Shown here in pieces: positions 23,621 to 32,313 of a DNA stretch of 33,552 bases. Position numbers and translations under genes: made by a program. The DNA comes from Actinomycetota bacterium. Lineage in GTDB: Bacteria > Actinomycetota > Thermoleophilia > Solirubrobacterales > Solirubrobacteraceae. The notes under the pieces are model-generated. The model did not search any database and was not told the DNA's origin. It saw only the letters and a list, made by a program, of their open reading frames with translations. Location of the stretch: assembly GCA_016781085.1 (NCBI GenBank), contig JADDQZ010000004.1, positions 1-33,552 on the forward strand. The letters are read 5' to 3'. The first letter of the stretch is position 1, and every line of letters starts with the position of its first letter.

Positions 23621-25572
23621 TGGAGAACTCCGAGTATCTCCCCATGTTCCTGGCCGAGTCCAGGGAACACCTGCAGGAGCTCAACCTGGCGATCATCAGG
23701 ATCGAGGAAGTTCCGGCCGACCACGAGACCCTTGACGAGATCTTCCGAATCGCGCACTCGCTGAAGGGCATGAGCGCAACGATGGGCTTCTCGGGCATGG
23801 CGGCGCTGACGCACGCCATGGAAGACGTGCTCGAGTTGATCCGCAAGCGCAGCGGCGCGGTGGAGCACGACGCCGTCGACGTCCTGCTGGCGTGCCTGGA
23901 CGCGCTCGAGGCCTCTGTCGACTTGATCGAAACCGACGGCAGCGAGGGAATCCAGCCGGAGCCGTTGATCGAACGCTTACGGGGCTTGATCCGCGAGCGC
24001 ACCCCCGAGCAGGCTGCCGAGCGCACGGGTCTTCCCGTAGCGCCCGTCGACCTTGCCGAGCGCGCCGACGGCCGCCGTGTCGTCATGGTCACCGCCAAGC
24101 TCTCCGACGATTCGCTGATGCCGAGCGTGCGGGCGTTCATGGCCATCCAAGCCGCCGACGAGCACGGCGAAGTGATCGGCTCGGTACCGGGCATCGACGT
24201 CCTCGAATCCTTCGACGGCCGCGTCGTGCACGTGTGGGTGGCGACCGACAACGATCCCGACGCGGTTGCGCAGGCCGTCGCGGGCGTTCCCGACGTTGCT
24301 GAAGCCAACGCCGCAGAAGTCTCCTTCGAAGCAGTTGCCATCGCCGACGCCGAAGTCGCCGAGCACGAAGAAGTCAAGGCGCCGAAGAAGCACGCCGCGG
24401 CTTCCACGGTGCGTGTCGACGCCGAGCGCCTGGATCAGCTCATGCACTACATCGGCGAGCTCGTCCTGCACCGCACCGAAGTGGAAGCCGTCGCCTCCCA
24501 AGTCGACGTGCCCGGTCTCTCGCAGGCAGTCCAGAACCTGACGCGAACGTCGCAAGCGCTCCAGGCCATGGTCATGCAAGTGCGCATGGTGCCGGTCGAA
24601 GCGGTCTTCCTGCGCTTCCCGCGGCTGATCCGCGACCTTTCCTCCAAGCTCGGCAAGCAAGTCGACTTGTCGCTCGTCGGTCAAGACACCGAAATGGACC
24701 GGACGGTCGTCGAAGCACTCGGCGACCCGCTGGTCCACCTCGTCCGCAACTCGCTCGACCACGGCCTGGAGCCGGCCACTGAGCGGATCGCCGCCGGCAA
24801 GCCGGCGACCGGAACGCTGGAGATCTCTGCCCGTCACGCCGGCGGCAACGTGATCATCACGGTGTCCGACGACGGGCGCGGTATCGATCCGCAAAAGGTC
24901 GCCAAGCGCGCGGCCGAGCGCGGACTCATTCCCGCCGAGGCCATCGAATCGTTCGACATGGCGCGGGCCGCCGAGATGCTGTTCATGGCCGGCTTCTCCA
25001 CCGCCACGGTGACCAGCGACATCTCCGGCCGCGGAGTCGGGATGGACGCCGTCCGGACCGCCATCCGCGAGCTCGGAGGCGAAGTGATCCTTACTTCGGA
25101 GCTCGGACAAGGCACTTCGGCGCAGATTCGTCTGCCGCTGACGCTGGCAATCATCAACGCGCTGCTCGTCGAAGTCGACGATCAGCCCGTCGCCATCCCG
25201 ATTGAGCGTGTCGAGCGTACCGTCCGCCTTTCCGACCACGCAGTCCGCTCGGTGGCGGGAGACCGCATGTTGGTCATGTCGGACGGCGTCCTGCCGATCA
25301 TCGAGGCCGGAGAGCGCTTCGGACGCGGCAAAGCACCCGAAGCCGCTCACGCGGTTCTCGTCCGCGGTCAGGACCGCCGCCTCGCGTTGTCAGTTTCGAA
25401 ACTGATCGGACAGCGAGAGCTCGTCACCCGCCCTCTGCCGGCCGATGTCGCAGAACAGGCGGGACTGTCCGGAGGCGCGGTTCTCTCCAACGGACAGATC
25501 GCCTTGATCGCCGACTGCGATGCCTTGTTCGATACCGCCATTTTGCCGCTGCCCGCCGTTGCGGCAGCGTGA
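23620..25572 (+). CDS. cheA: chemotaxis histidine kinase CheA
   Basis: CheA autophosphorylates under receptor control and passes phosphate to CheY and CheB. The 650-residue protein has all five domains: P1 Hpt with His46 in IAHSLKGMSATMGF; P2 (about 145-240); P3 dimerisation starting at RVDAERLDQLMHYIGELVLH (about 265); P4 kinase with VHLVRNSLDHG, SDDGRGID and GRGVGMDAVR; and P5 CheW-like (about 505-650, LPLTLAIINALLVEVDDQPV). ATG 23620 overlaps the cheR stop in TGATG; GTG 23617 would add one residue. All catalytic motifs look intact. cheC follows 28 nt downstream. Confidence 0.97.
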   Translation: MENSEYLPMFLAESREHLQELNLAIIRIEEVPADHETLDEIFRIAHSLKGMSATMGFSGMAALTHAMEDVLELIRKRSGAVEHDAVDVLLACLDALEASVDLIETDGSEGIQPEPLIERLRGLIRERTPEQAAERTGLPVAPVDLAERADGRRVVMVTAKLSDDSLMPSVRAFMAIQAADEHGEVIGSVPGIDVLESFDGRVVHVWVATDNDPDAVAQAVAGVPDVAEANAAEVSFEAVAIADAEVAEHEEVKAPKKHAAASTVRVDAERLDQLMHYIGELVLHRTEVEAVASQVDVPGLSQAVQNLTRTSQALQAMVMQVRMVPVEAVFLRFPRLIRDLSSKLGKQVDLSLVGQDTEMDRTVVEALGDPLVHLVRNSLDHGLEPATERIAAGKPATGTLEISARHAGGNVIITVSDDGRGIDPQKVAKRAAERGLIPAEAIESFDMARAAEMLFMAGFSTATVTSDISGRGVGMDAVRTAIRELGGEVILTSELGQGTSAQIRLPLTLAIINALLVEVDDQPVAIPIERVERTVRLSDHAVRSVAGDRMLVMSDGVLPIIEAGERFGRGKAPEAAHAVLVRGQDRRLALSVSKLIGQRELVTRPLPADVAEQAGLSGGAVLSNGQIALIADCDALFDTAILPLPAVAAA

Positions 25573-25600
25573 TACCAGTCACCGCAGAAAGGAAAGCCCC

Positions 25601-26194
25601 GTGAGCACACACTTTTCCGACGTTCAACTAGACGCGCTGCGCGAACTGGCCAATATCGGGTCGGGCATGGCCAGCACCGCGTTGTCAGGGATGCTCGGAC
25701 GCCCCGTCGACATCTCCGTGCCGGTGGCCAGCGCACTCCCGTTGGCCGAGGCCGTCGAAGCGATCGGACCGGCCGAGCAGGAAGTCACGGGCGTGATGCT
25801 CGGGATCATCGGCGAGCTCAAGGGCAGCGTCGTTCTGCTCGTATCGCCCGAAGACGCGGTCAAGCTGTGCGCCTTTCTCGGCGTCGAAGCCGATTCCGAG
25901 TGGGGTCTGTCAGCCCTCGGCGAGATCGGCAACATCGTCGGTACTTCCTACATCAACGCTCTCGCCGCCATGACTGGCTTCGAGATCGAACCTACCCCCC
26001 CGGCGACCGCAACCGACATGCTCGGCGCCATCGTGGCCACCTGCCTGGCCGAGCACGCCGATGGCACTGACATCGCCCTCGTCCTGGACTCCGACCTCGC
26101 CGTCGAAGGCGATGATTGCTCGATCTCGTTCTTGCTGATCCCGCAGGCCGGCGGCGTCCAGGAACTGCTCGGCCGACTGGGCATCGAGGCCTGA
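25601..26194 (+). CDS. cheC: CheY-P phosphatase CheC
   Basis: CheC dephosphorylates CheY-P and, in Bacillus, is activated by CheD. The 197-residue protein has both pseudo-symmetric active-site helices with the E-x2-N motif: ALRELANIGSGMA (Glu15, Asn18) and LGEIGNIVGTSYINA (Glu108, Asn111), so both sites look competent. GTG 25601 is preceded by AAAGGAA about 7 nt upstream. It is followed by cheD after 5 nt. CheC with CheD marks a Bacillus/Thermotoga-type adaptation branch rather than the enteric CheZ type. Confidence 0.94.
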   Translation: MSTHFSDVQLDALRELANIGSGMASTALSGMLGRPVDISVPVASALPLAEAVEAIGPAEQEVTGVMLGIIGELKGSVVLLVSPEDAVKLCAFLGVEADSEWGLSALGEIGNIVGTSYINALAAMTGFEIEPTPPATATDMLGAIVATCLAEHADGTDIALVLDSDLAVEGDDCSISFLLIPQAGGVQELLGRLGIEA

Positions 26195-26199
26195 TAGAG

Positions 26200-26703
26200 A
26201 TGTCCGAGCTCATGGCCCGCATGGGCGAGTACGCCGTGTCAGCCGACCGCGACGATGTCCTCGTGGGGCTGGGCTTGGGCTCATGCATTGGATTGGCGCT
26301 CGTCGACCGGCGCAGCAACGTGGCCGGACTCGCGCACGTCGTGTTGTCCAAAGGCGAGCCCGCGGCGGGCGACCCGCCCGTGAAGTACGCACACATCGGC
26401 GTGCCGTACCTTCTCGAGCAAGTCGTTGCACAGGGCGCGCGAAAGATGCGCCTGGAAGCCGTCCTAGTAGGCGGCGCCAGCATGTTCGTCTCCAAGAACG
26501 GCCTTGAAGTCGGGCAGCGCAACGAGGCCGCGGTGCGCGAGGCGCTCGAAAAGCTGCGCATTCCCGTCGTAGCCGTCGACACGGGCGGCAAGCGCGGGCG
26601 CACCGTTCGCGTCTACATGGCCGACGGCCGTGTCACCTCGCGCCTGGCCGGCGGACCCGAGGAGCTCCTGCTCAAGCCGTACGCGGTTGGAGTGGCTGCA
26701 TGA
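26200..26703 (+). CDS. cheD: chemoreceptor glutamine deamidase CheD (Thr of active site replaced)
   Basis: CheD deamidates receptor glutamines and partners CheC. The 167-residue protein follows the family closely: MGEYAV, GLGLGSCIGLAL with Cys29, LAHVVLSK with His46, KYAHIGVPYLLEQVV, GGASMF, GQRNEAAV and DTGGKRGRTVRV. The Thermotoga enzyme uses Cys27, His44 and Thr21. Here the residue aligned with Thr21 is Gly23 (VLVGLGLGSC against VIVTLGLGSC), while Cys and His are kept. ATG 26200 is 5 nt after cheC, and the stop overlaps fliM (ATGA). Activity may be altered, or the protein may act mainly as a CheC regulator. Confidence 0.93.
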   Translation: MSELMARMGEYAVSADRDDVLVGLGLGSCIGLALVDRRSNVAGLAHVVLSKGEPAAGDPPVKYAHIGVPYLLEQVVAQGARKMRLEAVLVGGASMFVSKNGLEVGQRNEAAVREALEKLRIPVVAVDTGGKRGRTVRVYMADGRVTSRLAGGPEELLLKPYAVGVAA

Positions 26704-27674
26704 GCGGTCAGGTTCTCAGCGCCGACGCCATTGCGGCGCTCGTAGAAGCGGCCAAGGAAGGCAAGCTCCCCGAAGAACAGGCGTCCTCCCAGCGGCGTCG
26801 CTCGCGCGTGCGGGCAGTCGACTTCACGCGCCCGACCAAGTTCTCCGCTGATCTCGAGCGCCGTCTCAAGCGCTCGATCGACACCTTCTGCCGGACTGCC
26901 GCGACACGTCTGTCGGCTGAGCTGCGCATGCCGTTGGAGATGGAGCTGCTCAGCGTCGCCCAGCTGACCTGGGCCAACGCACACGCGCAAGTTCCCTCCA
27001 AGTCGATCTCCGCCATCGTGGACGTAAAGCCCGTCGGCACCAAGCTGTTGTTTACCGCAGAGCGCGAGATCGTGCTCAGCGCGATCGACTTGCTGCTCGG
27101 TGGAAGCGGCGACGAGCCGGTCAAAGAGCGCCGGCTGACCGAGATCGACTGGGTGCTGGCGCGCCACTTCCTCGACCGCATCCTGGAGCAGCTGTCGGTG
27201 ATCTGGCGCGACATCGCAGAAATCGAGCTCAGCATCAGCCACCTGGACGCGCACATGGACACCGCCCAGATGGCGCTCGTGTCAGAGCCGACAATGGCGC
27301 TCACCATGGAAGCGCGACTGGTCGGGCTCTCCTCGACGTTGACTCTACTGGTCCCCTATCAGTCGATCGCCACCGTCGCCAACCGCTTCGGCAACCGCGA
27401 CCACGACACGCCGGGGGAAGAAGACGCCGCTCACGAGCGGGCGTTGCGCGCGGCCGTCGGGCGCGTCGACATGACGGTCCGCGCCGAAGTCGCCGCGGTC
27501 GACGTCCCGATCGAGACGGTCCTCGCCTTGCGTCCAGGCGACATCTTCTCCCTCCAAGCTCCGGCCGCTGCCGGGATCACTCTTTTCGCCGACCAGATCC
27601 CGCTCAAGCGCGCCAAGCCCGGCCGCAGCGGCAACCGTCGCGCCGTGCAGATCACCAGCGGCCCGGAGCTCTGA
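26700..27674 (+). CDS. fliM: flagellar motor switch protein FliM
   Basis: FliM forms the cytoplasmic ring that receives CheY-P. The 324-residue protein has an N-terminal CheY-P-binding peptide, VLSADAIAALVEAAKEG (resembling LSQxEIDALL), then a linker. The CheC-like middle domain (about 40-230) includes DFTRPTKFSADLERRLKRSI. The C-terminal SpoA domain is about 250-315 (GRVDMTVRAEVAAVDVPIE, LRPGDIFSLQ). ATG 26700 overlaps the cheD stop. With FliY downstream it gives most of the switch; FliG is not in the window. Confidence 0.94.
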   Translation: MSGQVLSADAIAALVEAAKEGKLPEEQASSQRRRSRVRAVDFTRPTKFSADLERRLKRSIDTFCRTAATRLSAELRMPLEMELLSVAQLTWANAHAQVPSKSISAIVDVKPVGTKLLFTAEREIVLSAIDLLLGGSGDEPVKERRLTEIDWVLARHFLDRILEQLSVIWRDIAEIELSISHLDAHMDTAQMALVSEPTMALTMEARLVGLSSTLTLLVPYQSIATVANRFGNRDHDTPGEEDAAHERALRAAVGRVDMTVRAEVAAVDVPIETVLALRPGDIFSLQAPAAAGITLFADQIPLKRAKPGRSGNRRAVQITSGPEL

Positions 27675-27680
27675 GTCGCG

Positions 27681-28550
27681 ATGAGCCAAGACGAAGCCAT
27701 CCTGCGGCTGGCCCAATCGACCGCTCAGGCGGTCAAGGACTTGCTCGAGATGTTCGCGCCAGGGCAGGTCAACGCCGGCGAAGCGTCCGTGGTTGGTCCC
27801 GACGAGGACCCCATGGAGCACATTTCGGCTCCTGCTCTAGCGACCAGCGTCTCTTACGTCGACGGAGTCACGGGCGGCAACGTCTTCGTGATCACGCTTG
27901 AAGGCGCCCGCCGCCTGGCGGCGGCGATGATGGGCATGGATCCCGGTGACGCGCCTGCCGACGGATCCGTCGAGCTCGACGAGATGGAGATCTCGGCCGT
28001 CGCCGAAGCGATGAACCAGATGATGGCGTCCGCTGCCGGCGCAACTTCATCTGTGCTCGGCACCGAAGTCGAGATCTCTCCGCCGGAGAACCGCAACTTC
28101 GCTTCCGCCGACCAGGCCCTCGGCGCATACGCCAAGACCCCCCACGCGACGCGCGTGGCCTTCTCGGTCTGCGGCGAGCCGTGCCGCCTGGTACAGCTTC
28201 TCCCCAACGCCTTCATCGTCCGCATGACGAGCGCGCTCGACGAGCTCGGCGCGGAGTATTCCAGCGGCAACGAGCCCGACGTCGCCCCAGACGCGCCCAT
28301 CGGCCGGCTGTCGCTTGACGGTATGCCCGTACGCGTCTGGGCTGAGCTTGGCCGAACGCGGCTTGCTAGCGCCGACGTGGTCACTATGCCCACCGGCGCG
28401 GTTGTGGAATTGGACCGGCAGGCCGATGAACCGGTTGACCTTTACATCAACGGCAAAGCCTTCGCCACCGGACGTCTCATGGTGGTCGATGGCACCGAAT
28501 GGGCGGTTCGAATCGAAACCGTCTTCAACGTCCCGAACAGCACCCTCTGA
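27681..28550 (+). CDS. fliY: flagellar switch protein FliY/FliN with CheC-like domain
   Basis: The 289-residue protein combines a CheC/CheX-like domain (about 45-195) with a C-terminal SpoA/FliN domain (about 212-285: SLDGMPVRVWAELGRTRLA, LPTG-like VTMPTGAVVELDRQADEPVD). In the CheC-like part one phosphatase helix keeps E-x2-N (VAEAMNQMMASAAG, Glu109 and Asn112); the N-terminal helix that carries the other site in Bacillus FliY lacks it (ILRLAQSTAQAVKDLL). So it may dephosphorylate CheY-P at one site. It starts 6 nt after fliM. Many databases would call this FliN. Confidence 0.9.
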   Translation: MSQDEAILRLAQSTAQAVKDLLEMFAPGQVNAGEASVVGPDEDPMEHISAPALATSVSYVDGVTGGNVFVITLEGARRLAAAMMGMDPGDAPADGSVELDEMEISAVAEAMNQMMASAAGATSSVLGTEVEISPPENRNFASADQALGAYAKTPHATRVAFSVCGEPCRLVQLLPNAFIVRMTSALDELGAEYSSGNEPDVAPDAPIGRLSLDGMPVRVWAELGRTRLASADVVTMPTGAVVELDRQADEPVDLYINGKAFATGRLMVVDGTEWAVRIETVFNVPNSTL

Positions 28551-28579
28551 GGAACTGGAATGAAAGTGAGGAAGTCCTG

Positions 28580-28939
28580 ATGGCTCGAGTCCTTGTAGTC
28601 GATGACGCAGCCTTTATGCGCAAGATGGTGTCCGACGCCCTGACCAAGGGTGGTCACGAGGTCGTCGGACATGCCGGGAACGGCAACGAGGCGGTGGAGC
28701 AGTTCCGCGAACTGCGCCCCGACCTCACGACGCTCGATATCACGATGCCCGAGAAAGACGGCCTCGCCGCGCTCAAGGACATCATCGAACTCGATCCGGG
28801 CGCGAAGGTAGTGATGTGCTCGGCTCTGGGCCAGGAATCGAAGGTCCTGGAATCGATCAAGCTCGGCGCGAAGGATTTCGTCGTCAAGCCGTTTCAACCA
28901 GATCGCGTCATCGACGCGGTCTCAAAGGCCCTTTCGTAG
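28580..28939 (+). CDS. cheY: chemotaxis response regulator CheY
   Basis: This is a single-domain receiver of 119 residues with Asp8/Asp9, phospho-acceptor Asp53 (TLDITMP), Ser81 (MCSALGQ) and Lys103 (VVKPFQP). The wording DAAFMRKMVSDAL and ITMPEKDGLAAL is typical of Gram-positive and Thermotoga CheY. ATG 28580 has GAGGAAG just upstream. It lies 29 nt after fliY and is the last gene of the operon. A terminator-like hairpin follows. Confidence 0.95.
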   Translation: MARVLVVDDAAFMRKMVSDALTKGGHEVVGHAGNGNEAVEQFRELRPDLTTLDITMPEKDGLAALKDIIELDPGAKVVMCSALGQESKVLESIKLGAKDFVVKPFQPDRVIDAVSKALS

Positions 28940-29002
28940 TCAACTGACGCTCGGGACGGTTTCAGCTGACGCAGCACACAGGGCACTCCTCGCATCAGCC
29001 GT

Positions 29003-29038
29003 CCGGCAGCTCTTTCCCAGAGTGGGCCGGGCGGTTTT
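29003..29038 (+). terminator. rho-independent-like terminator after cheY
   Basis: CCGGC (29003-29007) pairs with GCCGG (29026-29030), and inner CTC pairs with GAG around a TTTCCCA loop. GCGG and then TTTT (29035-29038) follow. It is in the 114-nt gap between convergent cheY and rnj and would end the chemotaxis transcript. The internal mismatch makes it imperfect. Confidence 0.45.
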
Positions 29039-29053
29039 GATCACCGAGAGCCG

Positions 29054-30721
29054 CTAGATCTCGACGACCACGGGCAGGATCATTGGTCGCCGCTTGATCC
29101 GGTCGTGAATGAAGCGACCCAACTCGTCGTGAAGCACGTTCTGGATCTGCTCGACGTCGGTCAAAGACTGCTCGGCCGCGCGATCTAAGACGTTTTCGAC
29201 TTCTTCGCGTAGCTCGTCGGCGAAATTCCCGCTGTCAGACAGCGCCGGTACGCCGCGGCCGATGACTTCGGGCGCGGCCAGCGACGATCCGTCGGAGGCG
29301 GAAACGGTGGCCACCACGATGAGGATCCCGTCGGCTGAGAGCGTGCGCCGGTCGCGCATCGCCGCATCGGCGACGTCTCCCGTCTCGACGCCGTCGACCA
29401 GCACCATTCCGGCTCGCTGACGTTCGCCCAGCCGTGCTCCGGACGCGTCAATGTCCAGCGGCGTCCCATTGTCGGTCTGGAAGATGTGTTCGGCTGGGAC
29501 TCCCACCGAGCGGGCGAGCTCGGAGTGCAGCTGCAGCCGTCTGACGTCGCCGTGAACCGGCATGACGTAGCGAGGCTGCGTCAGGTTGAGCATCAACTTG
29601 AGCTCTTCGGCGTAGCCGTGGCCCGAAGCGTGGATCGCGGCGTCGCGAGTGGTCACGACGTCACAGCCGATGGCATACAAGCGGTCGACAGTCTCGTTGA
29701 CCGCGCGCTCGTTGCCGGGAATCGGCGTGGCGCTGAAGAAGACCGTATCCCCTTCGCGCAGCTCAACCTGGGGATGATCGCGATAGGCCATCCGCCGCAG
29801 CGCCGACAGCGGCTCTCCTTGAGAGCCGGTCGAGATCAGCACCACCTTGTCGTCGCGGAACTGGTCGAGCTCACGCGGCTGCACCAGCATCCCCTCGGGA
29901 ATCTCGATGTGTCCCAGCGCGCGCCCGATGTTGACGTTCTTGCGCATGGAGCGCCCGAGCAGTGACACCTTCCGCCCCACCGTCGCCGCGGCGTTGACGA
30001 CCTGCTGGACGCGGTGAATGTTCGACGCGAACGACGTCACGACGATGCGTCCACGACAACGGGCGAACTCGGCTTGCAGATTCGGCCCGACGATCGATTC
30101 GCTCGGCGACATGCCCGGCCGGTCGGCGTTGGTCGAGTCCCCACAGAGGAGCAACACGCCGCTTTCGCCAAGCCGCGCAAGCCGGGCGAGATCGGCCGGC
30201 GCGCCGCTGACCGGCGTCTGGTCGAACTTGTAGTCCCCCGTGAAGAACACGGTTCCGAGCTCACAAGTCAGCGCGACTCCGGCGGAATCGGGAATCGAGT
30301 GCGTGAGGTGGATGAGCTCGATGTCGAAAGCACCGCTCGAGGCGCGCTGGCGGGGTGCCAGCGCCGTCATCGGCACGTCGCCGAGGCGGTGCTCTTCGAA
30401 TTTGGAGCGCGCCATCGCCGTAGTCAGCGAAGTGGCGTAGATCATCGGGACGCTGTCGGCACCAAGATCTCGCAGAACCCAAGGCAGCGCTCCGACGTGA
30501 TCCTCGTGGCCGTGGGTGATCACGAACGCCTCGATCTTCTCCCGGCGCTCGCGCAGGTACGAGAAGTCGGGCAGGACGAGGTCGACGCCGTGCATCTCGG
30601 CGGTCGGAAAGCGCACGCCGCAATCGACGACGACGATCGAGTCGTCGTATTCGACGACCGTCATGTTCTTGCCTATCTCGCCGACTCCCCCGAGGGGAAG
30701 CACTCGAAGGCGGCCGCTCAA
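29054..30721 (-). CDS. rnj: ribonuclease J
   Basis: RNase J is a metallo-beta-lactamase/beta-CASP exo- and endoribonuclease for mRNA decay and rRNA processing. The 555-residue protein has LPLGGVGEIGKNM (8-20), the metal site THGHEDH (69-75), HLTHSIPDS, FTGDYKFDQTP, the beta-CASP motifs VVTSFASNIHRVQ and ISTGSQGEP, and then SGHGYAEELKLM and MPVHGD, followed by the C-terminal domain. The start is TTG 30721, overlapping the dapA stop (TTGA); GGAGAGGA lies upstream. dapA-rnj linkage is the same as dapA-rnjB in Bacillus. Confidence 0.96.
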   Translation of the reverse strand: MSGRLRVLPLGGVGEIGKNMTVVEYDDSIVVVDCGVRFPTAEMHGVDLVLPDFSYLRERREKIEAFVITHGHEDHVGALPWVLRDLGADSVPMIYATSLTTAMARSKFEEHRLGDVPMTALAPRQRASSGAFDIELIHLTHSIPDSAGVALTCELGTVFFTGDYKFDQTPVSGAPADLARLARLGESGVLLLCGDSTNADRPGMSPSESIVGPNLQAEFARCRGRIVVTSFASNIHRVQQVVNAAATVGRKVSLLGRSMRKNVNIGRALGHIEIPEGMLVQPRELDQFRDDKVVLISTGSQGEPLSALRRMAYRDHPQVELREGDTVFFSATPIPGNERAVNETVDRLYAIGCDVVTTRDAAIHASGHGYAEELKLMLNLTQPRYVMPVHGDVRRLQLHSELARSVGVPAEHIFQTDNGTPLDIDASGARLGERQRAGMVLVDGVETGDVADAAMRDRRTLSADGILIVVATVSASDGSSLAAPEVIGRGVPALSDSGNFADELREEVENVLDRAAEQSLTDVEQIQNVLHDELGRFIHDRIKRRPMILPVVVEI

Positions 30722-31584
30722 CCTGCCGGCGTCCTCTCCATCAGCCCGTGAGCCGCCAGCACAGCGCGGATCGCCTCGAGCTCAGATTCGTCGGCTTCGA
30801 CCATCGGCAGGCGGAAGCCGCCGACTCCGATGCCGATCAGGTTCAAGGCGGTCTTGACCGGCGTGGGGCTCGCGGTGATGAACATCGCCTCGTAGACGTC
30901 CTGCAGCGAAGAGTCGATCTCCGCCCGGCGGCCAGGCTCGGAGAACATCGCCTTCATCTCGTTTCCGACGACGTGCGAGGAAACGCAGATACCGCCGGCG
31001 CCGCCGATGTCTAGCGTGCGCGCGAGGATGTCGTCGTTGCCAGCGAGCACGGCGAGACCGTCGATCAGCTCCAGCTCGTCGCTGTTGGCTTGCTTGACGG
31101 CCTCGATGCCGTCGATCTGCGCCAGCTCGGCCAGCTGGTCCGGCGGCAGGTTCAGCGCCGTGCGGCTGGGGATGTTGTAGAGGATCACCGGGACGCCGCC
31201 GGCCGCGCGGGCGACTGCCTCGTAGTGACGACGGATCCCGCGACGGTTGGGCTTGTTGTAGTACGGGGTGACGCTTAGGACGGCGTCCACGCCCAGCGCG
31301 ACAGCGCGCTCGGTCAGCTCCACGGCATGGCGCGTCTCGTTGGAACCAGTACCGGCGACGATCGAGCCCTGATCGCCGAATTCGGTCACCATCAGCTCGA
31401 TCATGCGCATCTGCTCGTCGTCGGTCAGGGTGGCGGCTTCCCCTGTCGTACCGCAGACGACAAGGCCGTCGTTGCCGTTTTCGAGCAGGTGCCGGCCGAC
31501 GCGCACCGCGGCTTCCTCGTCTACCGCGCCGTCAGGAGCAAACGGCGTGACCATGGCGGTGAGCAGGCCTTCGTAGGGACGCAT
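30718..31584 (-). CDS. dapA: 4-hydroxy-tetrahydrodipicolinate synthase DapA
   Basis: DapA condenses pyruvate with aspartate semialdehyde at the first committed step of the diaminopimelate/lysine pathway. The 288-residue protein has CGTTGEAATL (Thr46/Thr47), YYNKPNRRG, LYNIPSRTALNL (Tyr136) and the Schiff-base Lys164 in IEAVKQANSD. Length and motifs are normal. It lies 39 nt downstream of dapB and overlaps rnj by 4 nt. With DapB next to it and DapF at the other end of the window, three DAP-pathway genes are present. Confidence 0.96.
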   Translation of the reverse strand: MRPYEGLLTAMVTPFAPDGAVDEEAAVRVGRHLLENGNDGLVVCGTTGEAATLTDDEQMRMIELMVTEFGDQGSIVAGTGSNETRHAVELTERAVALGVDAVLSVTPYYNKPNRRGIRRHYEAVARAAGGVPVILYNIPSRTALNLPPDQLAELAQIDGIEAVKQANSDELELIDGLAVLAGNDDILARTLDIGGAGGICVSSHVVGNEMKAMFSEPGRRAEIDSSLQDVYEAMFITASPTPVKTALNLIGIGVGGFRLPMVEADESELEAIRAVLAAHGLMERTPAG

Positions 31585-31623
31585 CCCGCTAGTTTCGCAT
31601 CCCGGCTGCGCGGATGAGCGTCG

Positions 31624-32295
31624 TCACGGCCACAACAGCCGCTCGAGTCCGATCGTCGGCGATTCCGTCAGCTCCCCCACGCGCCTGACGGCGAGAAGCA
31701 CGCCGGGCATGAAGCTCGTCCGCGCCGTGGTGGCATGGCGGATGGTCAGTGTCTGCGCTTCGGCTCCGAAGATCACGTCTTGGTCGGCGACGACGCCGGG
31801 GAGCCGCAGCGAGTGCACCGGAACGTCGGCGCCCGAAGCCTCGCGCATGAGCTCGACCGTGCGCTTGGCCGTGCCCGACGGGCTGTCGAGCTTGGCCGGA
31901 TGGTGGTACTCGACTATCTCGGCCGCGTCCATGTGGCGAGCCGCTTCCGCCGCGAAGCGCATCATCAGAACGGCTCCGATCGCAAAGTTGGCGGCGACGA
32001 AGACCTTGGCTTGCGGGTGGCTCTCAGCCAGTTCGCGCAACTGAGACATCGAAAAGCCACTGGTTCCCACGACCAGGTGCACGCCGGCTTGCAAGGTCTC
32101 GCGGGCGTTGGCGATGACTTGATCCGGACGAGTGAAGTCAACAGCGACGTCGGCGCCTTCGAGCGCCTCAGCAGCGGAGATATTCAGCGCCGGATCAGCC
32201 CGCCCGCTCACTCGCATGTCGTCGGCACCTTCGACCGCGTGGCAGACGGCTTGGCCCATCTTCCCGGCCGCGCCGAGGACGGCTACTTGGATCAT
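31624..32295 (-). CDS. dapB: 4-hydroxy-tetrahydrodipicolinate reductase DapB
   Basis: DapB reduces the DapA product with NAD(P)H. The 223-residue protein has the nucleotide-binding LGAAGKMG (7-14), VDFTRPDQV, LVVGTSGFS and the substrate-binding VEYHHPAKLDSPSGTA (128-143) with His131/His132 and Lys135. It is shorter than E. coli DapB (273) and a little shorter than the usual actinobacterial enzyme, but all motifs are present. ATG 32295 is 18 nt after the M16 peptidase gene. Confidence 0.95.
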   Translation of the reverse strand: MIQVAVLGAAGKMGQAVCHAVEGADDMRVSGRADPALNISAAEALEGADVAVDFTRPDQVIANARETLQAGVHLVVGTSGFSMSQLRELAESHPQAKVFVAANFAIGAVLMMRFAAEAARHMDAAEIVEYHHPAKLDSPSGTAKRTVELMREASGADVPVHSLRLPGVVADQDVIFGAEAQTLTIRHATTARTSFMPGVLLAVRRVGELTESPTIGLERLLWP

Positions 32296-32313
32296 CCGGC
32301 GGACGCCTTCACG

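Noticed and set aside
23977-25350. 457-residue open frame on the minus strand opposite cheA
   Set aside because: It is antisense to a gene with clear CheA motifs in all five domains; long antisense frames are expected in GC-rich DNA.
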